A DNA stretch of 23,138 nucleotides, taken from assembly GCA_045639045.1 (NCBI GenBank), contig JAZUCI010000043.1, positions 1 through 23,138 on the forward strand, in the 5' to 3' direction. This stretch comes from SIG402 sp045639045. GTDB lineage: Bacteria > Bacillota > Clostridia > Christensenellales > Borkfalkiaceae. Positions 1-7,982 of this stretch are shown here, in pieces (the stretch's first letter is position 1; every line of letters begins with the position of its first letter). The translations under genes were made by a program, and so were the position numbers. The notes beneath the pieces were generated by a model. The model was given only the letters and a program-made list of their open reading frames with translations. It ran no database searches and was not told where the DNA came from.

Positions 1-594
1 GTCCGGGTGAATCGCCATACGAACACCCACTTCTTCCGCCACGGGAAGAACGTTACTTAAAAAGTACACTAAATTGTTAAATAAATCCCCTTCGCTTAAC
101 TTTTGGTAAGCGGAAACTAAATTTTGCAATTCTTCGGATTGATAGCTTTCGTCCCAACCGGGCAAATGCAAGTTTAAGGGGTCTAATTTTAACAGTTCTT
201 CGTGATCGTAAGCAAGCGAATACGCACCGCTACCGTGGGGGTATTTTAAGTTGGTTCTAAGCCAATCGAACACGGGCATAAAGTTGTAACAAACACACTT
301 TACCCCCGCTTTTGCCACGCGGCGCAAGTTTTCCTTGTACGCTTCAATATACGCATCGCGCGTGGGCAAGCCCATTTTAATATCTTCGTGTACGGGGATG
401 CTTTCCACCACTTCAAAGGCTAAGTTGTGCGAAGCCGCCGCCTGCTTAATTTCATCAATTTTTTCTTGCGGCCACACTTCCCCAACGGGAACGCCGTACA
501 CCGCCGAAACAACCCCCGTTACGGGTTGAATTTGGCTGATATACGAAAGGGAAATCGTATCCCCTTCCCCATACCAACGAAAGGTCATTTTCAT
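1..594 (-). CDS. uxuA: Mannonate dehydratase, partial (N-terminal 198 residues)
   Basis: Dehydrates D-mannonate to 2-keto-3-deoxy-gluconate in cytosolic hexuronate catabolism. The visible part begins MKMTFRWYGEGDTIS and includes the typical stretches VTGVVSAVYGVPVGE, VVESIPVHEDIK and, at the window edge, VRMAIHPD, all recognisable as the UxuA TIM-barrel family. The C-terminal part, with the rest of the metal site, lies outside the window. The start overlaps the uxaC stop by four bases (ATGA), so the two are probably translationally coupled; the GGAG of its ribosome binding site lies inside the end of uxaC. A second in-frame ATG two codons later is a possible alternative start. It is the last visible gene of the operon read leftward from about 5780. 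Confidence 0.95.
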   Translation of the reverse strand, partial: MKMTFRWYGEGDTISLSYISQIQPVTGVVSAVYGVPVGEVWPQEKIDEIKQAAASHNLAFEVVESIPVHEDIKMGLPTRDAYIEAYKENLRRVAKAGVKCVCYNFMPVFDWLRTNLKYPHGSGAYSLAYDHEELLKLDPLNLHLPGWDESYQSEELQNLVSAYQKLSEGDLFNNLVYFLSNVLPVAEEVGVRMAIHPD

Positions 595-1916
595 AATTTT
601 AACGCTCCTTTTACGTTGCCGTAAGCAATATCTTTTGCAACTTCTAACGCTGCTTCCATATCGTATTCACCGCGCGTTACCTTATTTCCAAGGTAATCCG
701 CCAAAATGCGGCGGAAGAAATCAAAGCGCACGTACGAAGTGAAACTTCTGCTATCCGTAAGCATACCAAGGGAGGTACCAAGCGCGGAATACTGCGCAAC
801 CCCGTCCAAGGTACGCGCGTTGCCTTGCAAGGTATCGTTAAACCACCAAGCCGCGCCCACTTTTACGAAGGGGAACGCCCCCGTAAGCGATGCAAAGGCG
901 GTTAAGTTGCCGTCGTTCAGCGCGTAAATTACCGTTTGGGGCTGCTTGCCTTCTTCCATTGCGGCAAAGAAGCGCACCGCGTTTTCCGCCGAAGGAATAT
1001 CCGCGGGCAAATCGTACCCCGAATCCACGCCCGAACGCGCGAATCCCACGGGATTGCAGTTTCTTAATACCGCAAAGTGCAGTTGCATTAAAATGCCGCG
1101 CTTCGCGTATTCCCCCGCAAGCCATAACAGTAAATGCCCGAACAAAGCTTCCTTTTCTTCCTTGGTTAAGCTTTCGCGTTTCGCGTATAAATCCGCCGCT
1201 TCGCTTTCGCTTGCGATTTCCTTGGGGAAGCCGTAAAAACCGTGGTCGGAAATTTTACAGCCCTTGCTTACGAAGTAATCCAAACGCTTTGCCAAAGCGG
1301 TTTTTAACCCTTGCAGGGTATCCGTTTCCACTTCCGCAACGCGGGCAAGTTCGCCTAAATACGCGCCGTCCAAATTTAAGGCTTTATCCGGGCGGAAGGT
1401 GGGCGCAACCACCGTATCCCCGTACTTGCCGTGTAACGCTAAATCGTCCACGGGATCATCCGTAGTGGCAAGGTAGGAAACGCGGAATTTTTTCAGTAAA
1501 TCCTGCACCCTTACCCCGCGTAAGCGTTCGTTTGCTTGCGCGTACACGGTGGGAGCGGTTTGCTTGTTTAAGGGTTTACGAATACCCGTAACCGCGTTTA
1601 ATTCCATATGCGTCCAATAATATAAGGGGCTACCCGCAAGGCGGGGCAGAATTTCCGCGTACTTATAAAATTTTTCTTCGTACGGCGCATCCCCCGTGAT
1701 GTATGTTTCATCCACACCGCAAAGGCGCATACTGCGCCATTTGTAGTGATCGGCTTTCAGCCACGCTTCCCCAATATCCGATAGGCTTGCGTTATCCGCA
1801 ATTTCCTTTACCGAAAGGTGGCAATGGTAATCGATAATGGGTAAATTTTTAATTTCCGCGTAGATTTTTTTCGCCGCGCGGCTGGAAAGCAATACGTTTT
1901 TATCAAAAAATTTCAT
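591..1916 (-). CDS. uxaC: Glucuronate (uronate) isomerase
   Basis: Interconverts D-glucuronate and D-fructuronate, and D-galacturonate and D-tagaturonate, as the first intracellular step of uronate use. The 441-residue product starts MKFFDKNVLLSS and carries the family HCH metal motif at residues 31-33 (IIDYHCHLS). Other family stretches are WTHMELNAVTG, the TTDDPVDDL segment, PTFRPDKALNL, LQLHFAVLRNCN-like sequence (MQLHFAVLRNCN) and DSRSFTSYVRFDFFRR near the C terminus. It is slightly shorter than many UxaC proteins of about 460-470 residues but shows no internal break. It starts one base after the upstream oxidoreductase gene stops and overlaps uxuA by four bases, so the three are one operon. 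The ribosome binding site AAAGG is modest. Confidence 0.96.
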   Translation of the reverse strand: MKFFDKNVLLSSRAAKKIYAEIKNLPIIDYHCHLSVKEIADNASLSDIGEAWLKADHYKWRSMRLCGVDETYITGDAPYEEKFYKYAEILPRLAGSPLYYWTHMELNAVTGIRKPLNKQTAPTVYAQANERLRGVRVQDLLKKFRVSYLATTDDPVDDLALHGKYGDTVVAPTFRPDKALNLDGAYLGELARVAEVETDTLQGLKTALAKRLDYFVSKGCKISDHGFYGFPKEIASESEAADLYAKRESLTKEEKEALFGHLLLWLAGEYAKRGILMQLHFAVLRNCNPVGFARSGVDSGYDLPADIPSAENAVRFFAAMEEGKQPQTVIYALNDGNLTAFASLTGAFPFVKVGAAWWFNDTLQGNARTLDGVAQYSALGTSLGMLTDSRSFTSYVRFDFFRRILADYLGNKVTRGEYDMEAALEVAKDIAYGNVKGALKL

Positions 1917-1917
1917 A

Positions 1918-2907
1918 TTATACCTTTACTTTTTTACCGTTACTTTCGTATGCGGCAAGAATCATTTTTACTACTTTTGCGCCTTCCTGACCGTTGATGG
2001 GGAAAGTTTTGCCCTTTTCCGCGCATTCGTAGAAGTGGCGAATTAAACGGGTATGCCCCGTTCCGTAACAGCCTTTGCCGTATACCTTTACCATTTCCGC
2101 GCCGGTGATTTGTTCACCGTTTAAGTACGCGCGTTCGGGGAATACGGTAAGCAAACTGCCGTCCTTTAACTTAAAATTCATTTCCACGGGTAAATCGGAT
2201 TTTGCCGTGTTGGTCGCAAAAAAGGTAAAGCGGTTTTCCCCCGTATAGCACACGCAAGAAACGGTATCTTCCACTTCAATTACGTCTTGCAAAGTAAAGT
2301 TATCCGCGCGGCCAACCAATTCTTCGGGGAAACCAACCATCCATTGCATTAAGTCAAAGGTATGTAGCGCCTGGTTGATGATTACGCCGCCCCCTTCGGT
2401 TGCCTTTTTTCCGCGCCAAGCCGCCTGATTGTAATACCACGCGCCACGGTTCCAAGTTACCGTTCCGTGCCCGTAAACGGCAGGGTTCTTTTCCAAAATT
2501 TCTTTTACCGCCACGTTTACGTCGTTATAACGGTTTTGTTGGCATACCCCAAGGTTTGCTTTACTATTTTTTTCCGCTTCAAGAACTTGCGCCAAACTTT
2601 CGCGCGTGATTGCCAAGGGCTTTTCGCAAAGCACGTGAATATCGCGGTTCAACGCGTAAACGGTTGCTTCTGCGTGCAGATGGTGGGGGGTACAAATATG
2701 CACCGCGTAGGGGGAAACTTCGTCAATCATTTTCGCGTAATCGGTATATAAAGCCGCGTTAGGCGCGAATTTTTCTTGCACCTTGCGCGAAGCGTTCTCG
2801 TCCACGTCGCAAAGGGCGGCGATTTCATACCCTTGTTCGCTTAACACTTGCGCGTGCACGTTACCGATAATTCCGCACCCAACGATGGCAATTTTTTTGG
2901 AGTCCAT
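1918..2907 (-). CDS. Gfo/Idh/MocA family oxidoreductase (329 aa)
   Basis: Predicted cytosolic NAD(P)-dependent sugar or polyol dehydrogenase. The Rossmann fold is at the N terminus with GCGIIG at residues 10-15; the catalytic-lysine motif is CEKP with Glu95-Lys96-Pro97; and the C-terminal domain has the GGGVIINQALH segment ending at His182. The length is normal for the family. The start ATG has an AAGGAG ribosome binding site. It lies between a second Gfo/Idh gene and uxaC in the same operon, which suggests a uronate-derived substrate. Because no UxuB-type fructuronate reductase is seen, this enzyme is one candidate for reducing fructuronate to mannonate, but the sequence does not show substrate specificity. 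Oxidation of a keto-sugar or glycoside is an alternative. Confidence 0.9.
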   Translation of the reverse strand: MDSKKIAIVGCGIIGNVHAQVLSEQGYEIAALCDVDENASRKVQEKFAPNAALYTDYAKMIDEVSPYAVHICTPHHLHAEATVYALNRDIHVLCEKPLAITRESLAQVLEAEKNSKANLGVCQQNRYNDVNVAVKEILEKNPAVYGHGTVTWNRGAWYYNQAAWRGKKATEGGGVIINQALHTFDLMQWMVGFPEELVGRADNFTLQDVIEVEDTVSCVCYTGENRFTFFATNTAKSDLPVEMNFKLKDGSLLTVFPERAYLNGEQITGAEMVKVYGKGCYGTGHTRLIRHFYECAEKGKTFPINGQEGAKVVKMILAAYESNGKKVKV

Positions 2908-2926
2908 TTTTCTTTCTCCTTATTTT

Positions 2927-4093
2927 TTAATACGTTCCGCTGGTATCCGTTACCTTTTCTTCTACTTGCTTGTTTTTACTGTTTGCGCATTTTTCTTTTA
3001 ACAGCGCAAGGTATGCTTCTTCGTCTACGGGAAGGGAAACTTTCACGCCCCCGTTCCAACCCGAAAATTCAATCGCGTTCATCAGTTGTACGCCGTTAAT
3101 GCCTTCTTCCCCGCGAACGAACAGTTCTTCTTCACCCATAATAGCGGCGGAGAAGTTGTTGATAACGCCCGCGTGGTGGGTTGCAACCCCTTCCACTTTT
3201 ACTTCTTCCACTACGCAAGCGGGTCTGTTGAAACCGCCCTTGCAGGTTTTTAAGTGTTGGGCTAAATCTTCTTCGTTGCGGTGGAAAATCAGCTTGTCGT
3301 TTTCGCAAACCAATCTACCAAGCGTACCCGTAATTTCAAAACGGTTTACCCCGGGGGCTTCCCCCGTGGTGGTTACGAACACGCCCGTTGCGCCGTTATC
3401 GTATTCAAAGTAAGCGGTTACTTCGTCCTCTACTTCAATATCGTGCCATCTACCGTATTGGCAGAAGCCGTTTACCTTAACGGGCAATTTGCCTACGATC
3501 CATTGTACCAAGTCTAACTGGTGGGGACATTGGTTAATTAAAACGCCGCCGCCTTCCCCCGACCACGTTGCGCGCCAGCTGCCGCTATCGTAGTACGCTT
3601 GGGTGCGGTACCAATCCGTAATTACCCAGTTTACGCGCATCAGTTCGCCCACTTCCCCCGATTGCACCATTTCGCGCATCTTTTGATATAAGGGGTTCAT
3701 ACGTTGGTTGAACATCATGCCGAACAGCGCGTTATGTTCTTTTGCAAATTCGTTCATTTCGCGCACTTGCTTTGCGTATACGCCCGCGGGTTTTTCGCAA
3801 ATTACGTGAATACCGCGCTTTAAGCATTCCATAACCATTTCGGGGTGTTGATAGTGGGGTACTTCCACAAGCACCGCATCAATAAGGCCGCTATCCAGCA
3901 TTTCCTTATAATCGGTAAAGTACACCGCGGTTTCGTTGGTGGTTTTGCTTTTCATATAGTCGATTTTTTGGGGGTTTACGTCGCACATTGCGGTTACTTC
4001 GCTTTGGGGAACCGCACCTTTATCAAATAAACCCAAGTTATACGTGCAACCTTGGTTGCCCAAACCGATAATCCCGTATCTTACTTTTTTCAT
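2927..4093 (-). CDS. Gfo/Idh/MocA family oxidoreductase (388 aa)
   Basis: Second NAD(P)-dependent sugar dehydrogenase of the operon. The N-terminal Rossmann motif is GLGNQG (residues 10-15). The catalytic motif is Glu100-Lys101-Pro102 in VICEKPAG. The substrate-domain segment GGGVLINQCPHQLDLVQW contains His191. It shares the GGGV-INQ-H-D-QW pattern with its neighbour but is about 60 residues longer, mostly at the C terminus, so it is a paralogue with a probably different substrate and not a recent duplicate. The ribosome binding site is AAGGAG. It is followed after about 19 bases by the next gene. Members with this INQCPHQLDL pattern are often found with sugar isomerase/epimerase genes, as here; the substrate is not known. 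Confidence 0.9.
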   Translation of the reverse strand: MKKVRYGIIGLGNQGCTYNLGLFDKGAVPQSEVTAMCDVNPQKIDYMKSKTTNETAVYFTDYKEMLDSGLIDAVLVEVPHYQHPEMVMECLKRGIHVICEKPAGVYAKQVREMNEFAKEHNALFGMMFNQRMNPLYQKMREMVQSGEVGELMRVNWVITDWYRTQAYYDSGSWRATWSGEGGGVLINQCPHQLDLVQWIVGKLPVKVNGFCQYGRWHDIEVEDEVTAYFEYDNGATGVFVTTTGEAPGVNRFEITGTLGRLVCENDKLIFHRNEEDLAQHLKTCKGGFNRPACVVEEVKVEGVATHHAGVINNFSAAIMGEEELFVRGEEGINGVQLMNAIEFSGWNGGVKVSLPVDEEAYLALLKEKCANSKNKQVEEKVTDTSGTY

Positions 4094-4111
4094 ATTTCTA
4101 AACTCCTTATT

Positions 4112-4888
4112 TTAAAATGCAAAACCCTTTAAGGTTTCAATGCTCTTTTTCACTTCTTGCAAGGGATCTTCCGCATCCACCGCGTTATCCTGTTCTACCA
4201 AGAAATATTCCGCGCCGCAATCCTTCATCACGGGGATTACCGCCTTAAAGTTAATATTCCCTTCGCCAACGGGCGCGAAACGGGTACCGGGATCCTTCCA
4301 ATCCCCCTTCATCCCAAAGTCCACGCGATAGTCCTTCAAATGCACGCAACCGATTCTGCCCTTCATTTTGTTCAGATACTCTATCACGCTTACGCCGCCG
4401 TACTGCAACCAGTAGGTATCCGCCGTAAAGTTTACGTGGGGGGCGTGTTTCATCATATAATCCAAAAAGGTTTCTTCCCCTTCCCGCATCAGTTCAAAGT
4501 GATGGTGGTGGTAGAAGAAGTGGAAACCGTTTTCTTCCATTTTGGTTGCCGCCTTTTCCAAATTTTCTACGATTTTATACATTTCTTCCCTGTTTTTCAA
4601 GGCGTCGATGGGCATACAGCCAAGCCCGATGTTTTTACAGCCGAATGCGGCGTGCTGTTCCATCAGTTTTTCGGTGTCGTTGATAATGGAATTGTACCCC
4701 ACGTGCGTTAACACGATGGGAAGTTCCGCCGCTTTAGAAACCCTTGCAATCCGTTCGGGATCGAACGCCGCGCCCGAATACTGCGCGTAATCGTAGCCCA
4801 TTTCCTTTAAGGCAAGCGCCGTTTGTAAAAAGCTTTCCTCCGTACCGATTAGCGAGCGAATGGAATATAAGTTTAATCCGTATTTCAT
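4112..4888 (-). CDS. Sugar phosphate isomerase/epimerase-like TIM-barrel protein (258 aa)
   Basis: Member of the xylose-isomerase-like/AP endonuclease family 2 superfamily (IolE/IolI-like). The likely divalent-metal ligands can be followed through the barrel: Glu132 in HHHHFEL, Asp157 in FTADTYW, His183 in CVHLKDY and Glu232 in FLVEQD. The GEGNINFKAVIP segment at about 208-219 is typical of sugar epimerases of this group. It starts inside the end of the upstream isomerase gene with a four-base ATGA overlap, so the two isomerases are translationally coupled. Given its partners it probably isomerises or epimerises a keto-sugar or keto-acid sugar made by the Gfo/Idh enzymes. Exact chemistry cannot be read from the sequence. 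Confidence 0.88.
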   Translation of the reverse strand: MKYGLNLYSIRSLIGTEESFLQTALALKEMGYDYAQYSGAAFDPERIARVSKAAELPIVLTHVGYNSIINDTEKLMEQHAAFGCKNIGLGCMPIDALKNREEMYKIVENLEKAATKMEENGFHFFYHHHHFELMREGEETFLDYMMKHAPHVNFTADTYWLQYGGVSVIEYLNKMKGRIGCVHLKDYRVDFGMKGDWKDPGTRFAPVGEGNINFKAVIPVMKDCGAEYFLVEQDNAVDAEDPLQEVKKSIETLKGFAF

Positions 4889-5736
4889 TTTTCAAATCCT
4901 CCTTCAACGGGTTTCAGCCCTGCTTTCAAAATTTCATTTTTTAACGCGGTTACCGCCGCGTCAAACGCTTCGTGGTTATCCTTAAAGGTAAGCCTTCCCT
5001 TCATTTCGGTGTTATCTATGGCGGCGTACCCTTCAAATATGGCAAGGTGGGGTTCTACGGTCAGCACCGAATCCCGTTCCGCCGCTTGGCGAATTAGCGA
5101 AGGAATCGCCCCGTCCCCCATGCCTGCGGGCACTTTTTCTTCGGTTTCCCGAATTACGTCCTTCACGTGGTAGTAGTAGGTGTAGGGGGCAAGTTCGTTC
5201 AGCGCGTTTTCCGCGTCCTCCCCCACTTCCACAAAGTTTGCGGGGTCGAACACGCTTTTCAGTTGCGGCACGTTATCCAAAACCCGTTTTACGCGGAAAA
5301 GCACGTCCCCGTAAATTTCCTTTTCGTTTTCGTGGCAAAGGGTTAAGCCGTATTCCTTTGCTAAACGGGTGGCGGCGGTTAAGCGGCGGAACACCTCCGC
5401 TTCCATATCGTACGCGTTATAAAAACTGAACACGCGCACGTTTTTCGCTTGGAAAATATTCGCAATTTCAAAAACGCGCTTACATTTAGCCATAAACGCA
5501 TCGTAGTCCGCTGCCGCGTCCGTTTTCCCCAACGGGGAGCCAACCGACCAAACGGAAATGCCATTTTCCGCGTATTCCTTGGCGAACGCTTTGGCTTGCT
5601 CGCCCGTTAAATCCGCAACGTTGATGCCGTTGATACCGCGCACTTCAATCAGCGAAATGCCGTTTCGTTTTAGGGCGGCGATTTGCCCTGATATACTTTT
5701 ATCCGCTTCATCCGCAAAAGCGCAAAGACGAATCAT
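4885..5736 (-). CDS. Sugar phosphate isomerase/epimerase-like TIM-barrel protein (283 aa)
   Basis: First gene of the uronate operon, another xylose-isomerase-like TIM-barrel enzyme. Probable metal ligands are Glu136 (CHENEK), Asp164 (VFDPANF), His190 (YYYHVKD) and Glu228 (LTVEPH). The reading frame is open further upstream to 5766, but the chosen start (MIRLCAFADE) has an AAAGGAG ribosome binding site at ideal distance, whereas the upstream ATG has none; that extra stretch lies in the leader. The stop overlaps the next gene by four bases. Two distinct isomerases alongside two oxidoreductases suggest an oxidation-isomerisation-reduction route for a sugar more complex than plain glucuronate. 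The substrate is unknown. Confidence 0.88.
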   Translation of the reverse strand: MIRLCAFADEADKSISGQIAALKRNGISLIEVRGINGINVADLTGEQAKAFAKEYAENGISVWSVGSPLGKTDAAADYDAFMAKCKRVFEIANIFQAKNVRVFSFYNAYDMEAEVFRRLTAATRLAKEYGLTLCHENEKEIYGDVLFRVKRVLDNVPQLKSVFDPANFVEVGEDAENALNELAPYTYYYHVKDVIRETEEKVPAGMGDGAIPSLIRQAAERDSVLTVEPHLAIFEGYAAIDNTEMKGRLTFKDNHEAFDAAVTALKNEILKAGLKPVEGGFEK

Positions 5737-5759
5737 ACTTTCTTTCTCCTTTCCCTTGA

Positions 5760-5776
5760 CAAGCATTGCTTGCTTG
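5760..5776. promoter_or_regulatory. Inverted repeat at the start of the uronate operon transcript
   Basis: CAAGCA-TTGCT-TGCTTG is a palindrome with 6-bp arms located right after the predicted transcription start of the leftward operon. It could be an operator acting as a roadblock or a small leader hairpin. The arms are visible directly; the function is inferred. Confidence 0.35.
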
Positions 5777-5786
5777 TGGTAGTATT

Positions 5787-5815
5787 ATTGTAACACACAT
5801 ATTTGCACTTTTCAA
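5787..5815 (-). promoter_or_regulatory. Sigma-A promoter of the uronate operon
   Basis: On the minus strand, -35 TTGAAA (5815-5810) and -10 TACAAT (5792-5787) are separated by exactly 17 bp, near the vegetative consensus. The predicted start of transcription is near 5780, giving a leader of about 45 nt before the first gene at 5736. Confidence 0.8.
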
Positions 5816-5831
5816 TAGCAAATCTTATGTT
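5801..5831 (+). promoter_or_regulatory. Promoter of the first AraC gene with overlapping inverted repeat
   Basis: On the plus strand, -35 TTGCAC (5803-5808) and -10 TATGTT (5826-5831) have 17-bp spacing. An inverted repeat ATTTGC (5801-5806) and GCAAAT (5818-5823) with an 11-bp centre covers this promoter and the -35 box of the divergent operon promoter. One bound protein could therefore touch both promoters, as expected for an autoregulating AraC-type protein. Confidence 0.5.
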
Positions 5832-5867
5832 TTTTACCGCTTTTATGGGGGAAATTAGCATTATCTT

Positions 5868-6623
5868 ATGATTTCGGACTTTCGTTTGATTTACACTAGG
5901 CACAACAAAGGGGGCAACGTTTTCGCGCTACCCGATACTCGTATCGGGTTTAACGACCTAACCTTCGTAATGGAAGGCAGTATGCGCTATACGGTGGACG
6001 GGGCGGAAATAGAACTAAACGCGGGGGACGCGCTGTTCGTTCCCGAAGGCGCGTACCGTTCCCGAAAACCTGATAAGGGGGGCAATACCGAATACCTTTC
6101 GCTAAACTTCGTATCGGGGGAAGATTACGCCCTTCCCACCCTGATGAAGGATTGTTTGACGGACGAAATCCCCCACCTGTTGCAAGCGGTAATTAAGGTG
6201 GGCGAAACCCCGTACGGCCACGCGGAAAAAAAGACCGAACAAATCTTAAAATGCTTGCTTCTTTCCCTACAAAGTAGGGAATACGAAAAAAAGCAGCATC
6301 CCTTGGTGATACAAATTAAACGATATTTACACGCGCATATGAAGGAAAAAATCACCCTTGCGGATTTGGCGGAAGGCACCTTTTTTTCGGTGGCGCATTG
6401 CGAAGGGGTGTTTCGGCGGGAAACGGGGATTTCCATCGTGGAATACCTACTAAAAGAGAGGGTGCGCCGCGCCAAGCGGTTGCTTACCGAAGGGGCGTTA
6501 CCCCTAACGGACATTGCGGAAGAAGTCGGCTTTCCCGATTACAACTATTTCAGCCGCACCTTCAAAAAACGGGTGGGTGTTTCCCCCAACCGTTATCGGA
6601 ATACGCACGCAATCAAGCAATAA
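5868..6623 (+). CDS. AraC family transcriptional regulator (251 aa)
   Basis: Probable effector-responsive regulator of the divergent uronate operon. The N-terminal half (about residues 12-80) is a cupin-like sensor with a beta-rich pattern (YTVDGAEIELNAGDALFVPEG). The C-terminal half (about 150-245) has two helix-turn-helix units: ITLADLAEGTFFSVAHCEGVFRRETG-like sequence, then the second unit ending in the family signature GFPDYNYFSRTFKKRVGVSPNRYR. The length is ordinary for the family. The start is less certain than for most genes here because the purine-rich GGGGGA lies about 15 bases upstream. It is transcribed away from the operon it probably controls and ends at a convergent terminator. 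The ligand is probably a uronate or derivative, by context only. Confidence 0.92.
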   Translation: MISDFRLIYTRHNKGGNVFALPDTRIGFNDLTFVMEGSMRYTVDGAEIELNAGDALFVPEGAYRSRKPDKGGNTEYLSLNFVSGEDYALPTLMKDCLTDEIPHLLQAVIKVGETPYGHAEKKTEQILKCLLLSLQSREYEKKQHPLVIQIKRYLHAHMKEKITLADLAEGTFFSVAHCEGVFRRETGISIVEYLLKERVRRAKRLLTEGALPLTDIAEEVGFPDYNYFSRTFKKRVGVSPNRYRNTHAIKQ

Positions 6624-6640
6624 ACTTTTTTGAAAAAAAT

Positions 6641-6674
6641 AAACCGCCGTACGCAAGGTTGCGTACGGCGGTTT
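6641..6674. terminator. Bidirectional intrinsic terminator
   Basis: A GC-rich stem (AACCGCCGTACGC pairing with GCGTACGGCGGTT, apex AAGGTT) is flanked by A-rich sequence on the left and by TTTTGCTTGTTATTTTTG on the right. It sits between the convergent AraC gene and the third Gfo/Idh gene and can serve both. Confidence 0.85.
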
Positions 6675-6680
6675 TGCTTG

Positions 6681-7919
6681 TTATTTTTGTTTCAGTAATT
6701 CCACGTACATTTGCTTTTGCCGTTCGGTGGGCGCGTGATCGGTCTGCGAACAACAAGGGATTCTATCCCCTTCCGCCGCGTCGGGGAAGGGAGAAAGGCG
6801 GTCGTTTTCATACTTTTTCCGTTCTTCTTCCAAATGCAAATCGGGAATATCAAAGGCTTGCCCCCCAGACAAAACCGAGCGGTGCGCCATAATGGCAACC
6901 GAAGCCATAGTGGTGGCAAAATATACGTCGAAATCGGGCTTTCTATTTTCGGCGATACAACGAAGGAATTCGCGCGCTACGAAGAAATCCGAGCCGCCGT
7001 GCCCCGCCTTTTCGGCTAATGCCCTATCTTCGGGCGCGTATTCGGCTTTATATTCGTTGCCCCAGCCCTTGCCTTCGGGGGTGGACCACGGGTTATAGCG
7101 CAGCATCACGGTGTTTCCCATACCGCGCAAGTTTTCAATTTGTCCGTTTTCACCGCATACGCGGTAGGAATTCCCTTCCGCGCCAAACGCCGAACAGCCC
7201 ACGAACTTAAACACCGAACCATCGTGATTTAAGGTGGTCATTACGGTAGCGCGATCCCCCACGGCGGATGCGGTAGGTTGGCTTTCCTCTATGGGATCGA
7301 ACACCGCAAACGCGTTTACCTTTTTGGGGATTGCGCCCGTCATGTGCATAATGGGGGCAAGGGAGTGCGTTACGTAATAACTGCGGGGGGCAAAATTCCG
7401 CCAATGGTCAAACGTGGGGCGGTAAATACGCGCAAATTCCGCGTTCGCAGGCGCAACGGGGTGGTTGTATTCCCCTTCCGCGTATAAAATTTTACCCAGC
7501 GTTCCCCCATCGCAAACGCGCTTCATTTCCTGGTTAAACACCATATAGGGGTAGTTTTCCGCAAGCATATAAATGGCTTTGGATTTTTCGGCGGCGCGCA
7601 CTAGCATTACCCCATCCGCCATGGTGGCGTTAGAGGTACATTCGGAAAGAACGTGTACCCCCTTTTCCAAAAACCGAGCCGCGTAAACGGCGTGTTGATG
7701 GAAGTAGTTGGCAAGGAACACCGCGTCCATATCGTGTTTCATAAATTCTTCCACGTCCGTATATAGCGCGGCGGTACCGCCCACTTTTTTAGAAAAATCC
7801 TTTAAGCGCTCTTCGTTACTATCGCACCCGGCAACGATTTCCGCGTTGCAAAGCAAAAAACTTTCAATATAATTCGCCCCGCGCGAAAGCCCGAAAATAC
7901 CTACCCTAACTTTTTTCAT
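6681..7919 (-). CDS. Gfo/Idh/MocA family protein with altered EKP motif (412 aa)
   Basis: Third Gfo/Idh-type protein. The N terminus MKKVRVGIFGLSRGANYI is a Rossmann fold variant in which the usual GxGxxG reads GLSRGA. At the position of the catalytic EKP motif the sequence is LSECTSNATM (residues 91-100), so the usual lysine is missing. His185 in YVTHSLAP may correspond to the substrate-domain histidine. The frame is open to 8003, but the chosen start has an AAAGGAG site just upstream, while the upstream part crosses the probable promoter. This subfamily is recurrent in Clostridia; loss of the lysine suggests altered chemistry, perhaps like NAD-dependent glycosidase relatives, but this is inference. 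A divergent AraC regulator probably controls it. Confidence 0.85.
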   Translation of the reverse strand: MKKVRVGIFGLSRGANYIESFLLCNAEIVAGCDSNEERLKDFSKKVGGTAALYTDVEEFMKHDMDAVFLANYFHQHAVYAARFLEKGVHVLSECTSNATMADGVMLVRAAEKSKAIYMLAENYPYMVFNQEMKRVCDGGTLGKILYAEGEYNHPVAPANAEFARIYRPTFDHWRNFAPRSYYVTHSLAPIMHMTGAIPKKVNAFAVFDPIEESQPTASAVGDRATVMTTLNHDGSVFKFVGCSAFGAEGNSYRVCGENGQIENLRGMGNTVMLRYNPWSTPEGKGWGNEYKAEYAPEDRALAEKAGHGGSDFFVAREFLRCIAENRKPDFDVYFATTMASVAIMAHRSVLSGGQAFDIPDLHLEEERKKYENDRLSPFPDAAEGDRIPCCSQTDHAPTERQKQMYVELLKQK

Positions 7920-7944
7920 ACTTTTTCTCCTTTGGGAAAGCCTT

Positions 7945-7982
7945 CCCTTTCCTAATATAAGAATACCACACGCGCAAGGGGA
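7945..7982 (-). promoter_or_regulatory. Probable promoter of the third Gfo/Idh gene
   Basis: On the minus strand an extended -10 (TGG before TATTCT) stands just upstream of the gene. Spacing of 17-18 bp leads back to a weak -35-like TTATTT/TTTATT at the edge of the A+T-rich block around 7981-7990. The match is modest, as expected for an activator-dependent promoter next to an AraC gene. Confidence 0.35.

Noticed and set aside
890..1465. A 191-codon open frame on the plus strand opposite uxaC
   Set aside because: It is fully antisense to a clear uxaC gene, has a biased Arg/Pro-rich product and no ribosome binding site; a shadow of the G+C pattern of uxaC.
4157..4711. A 184-codon open frame opposite the sugar isomerase gene
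   Set aside because: Antisense to a conserved gene with intact metal ligands, no start signals and a His/Val-rich product without recognisable features.
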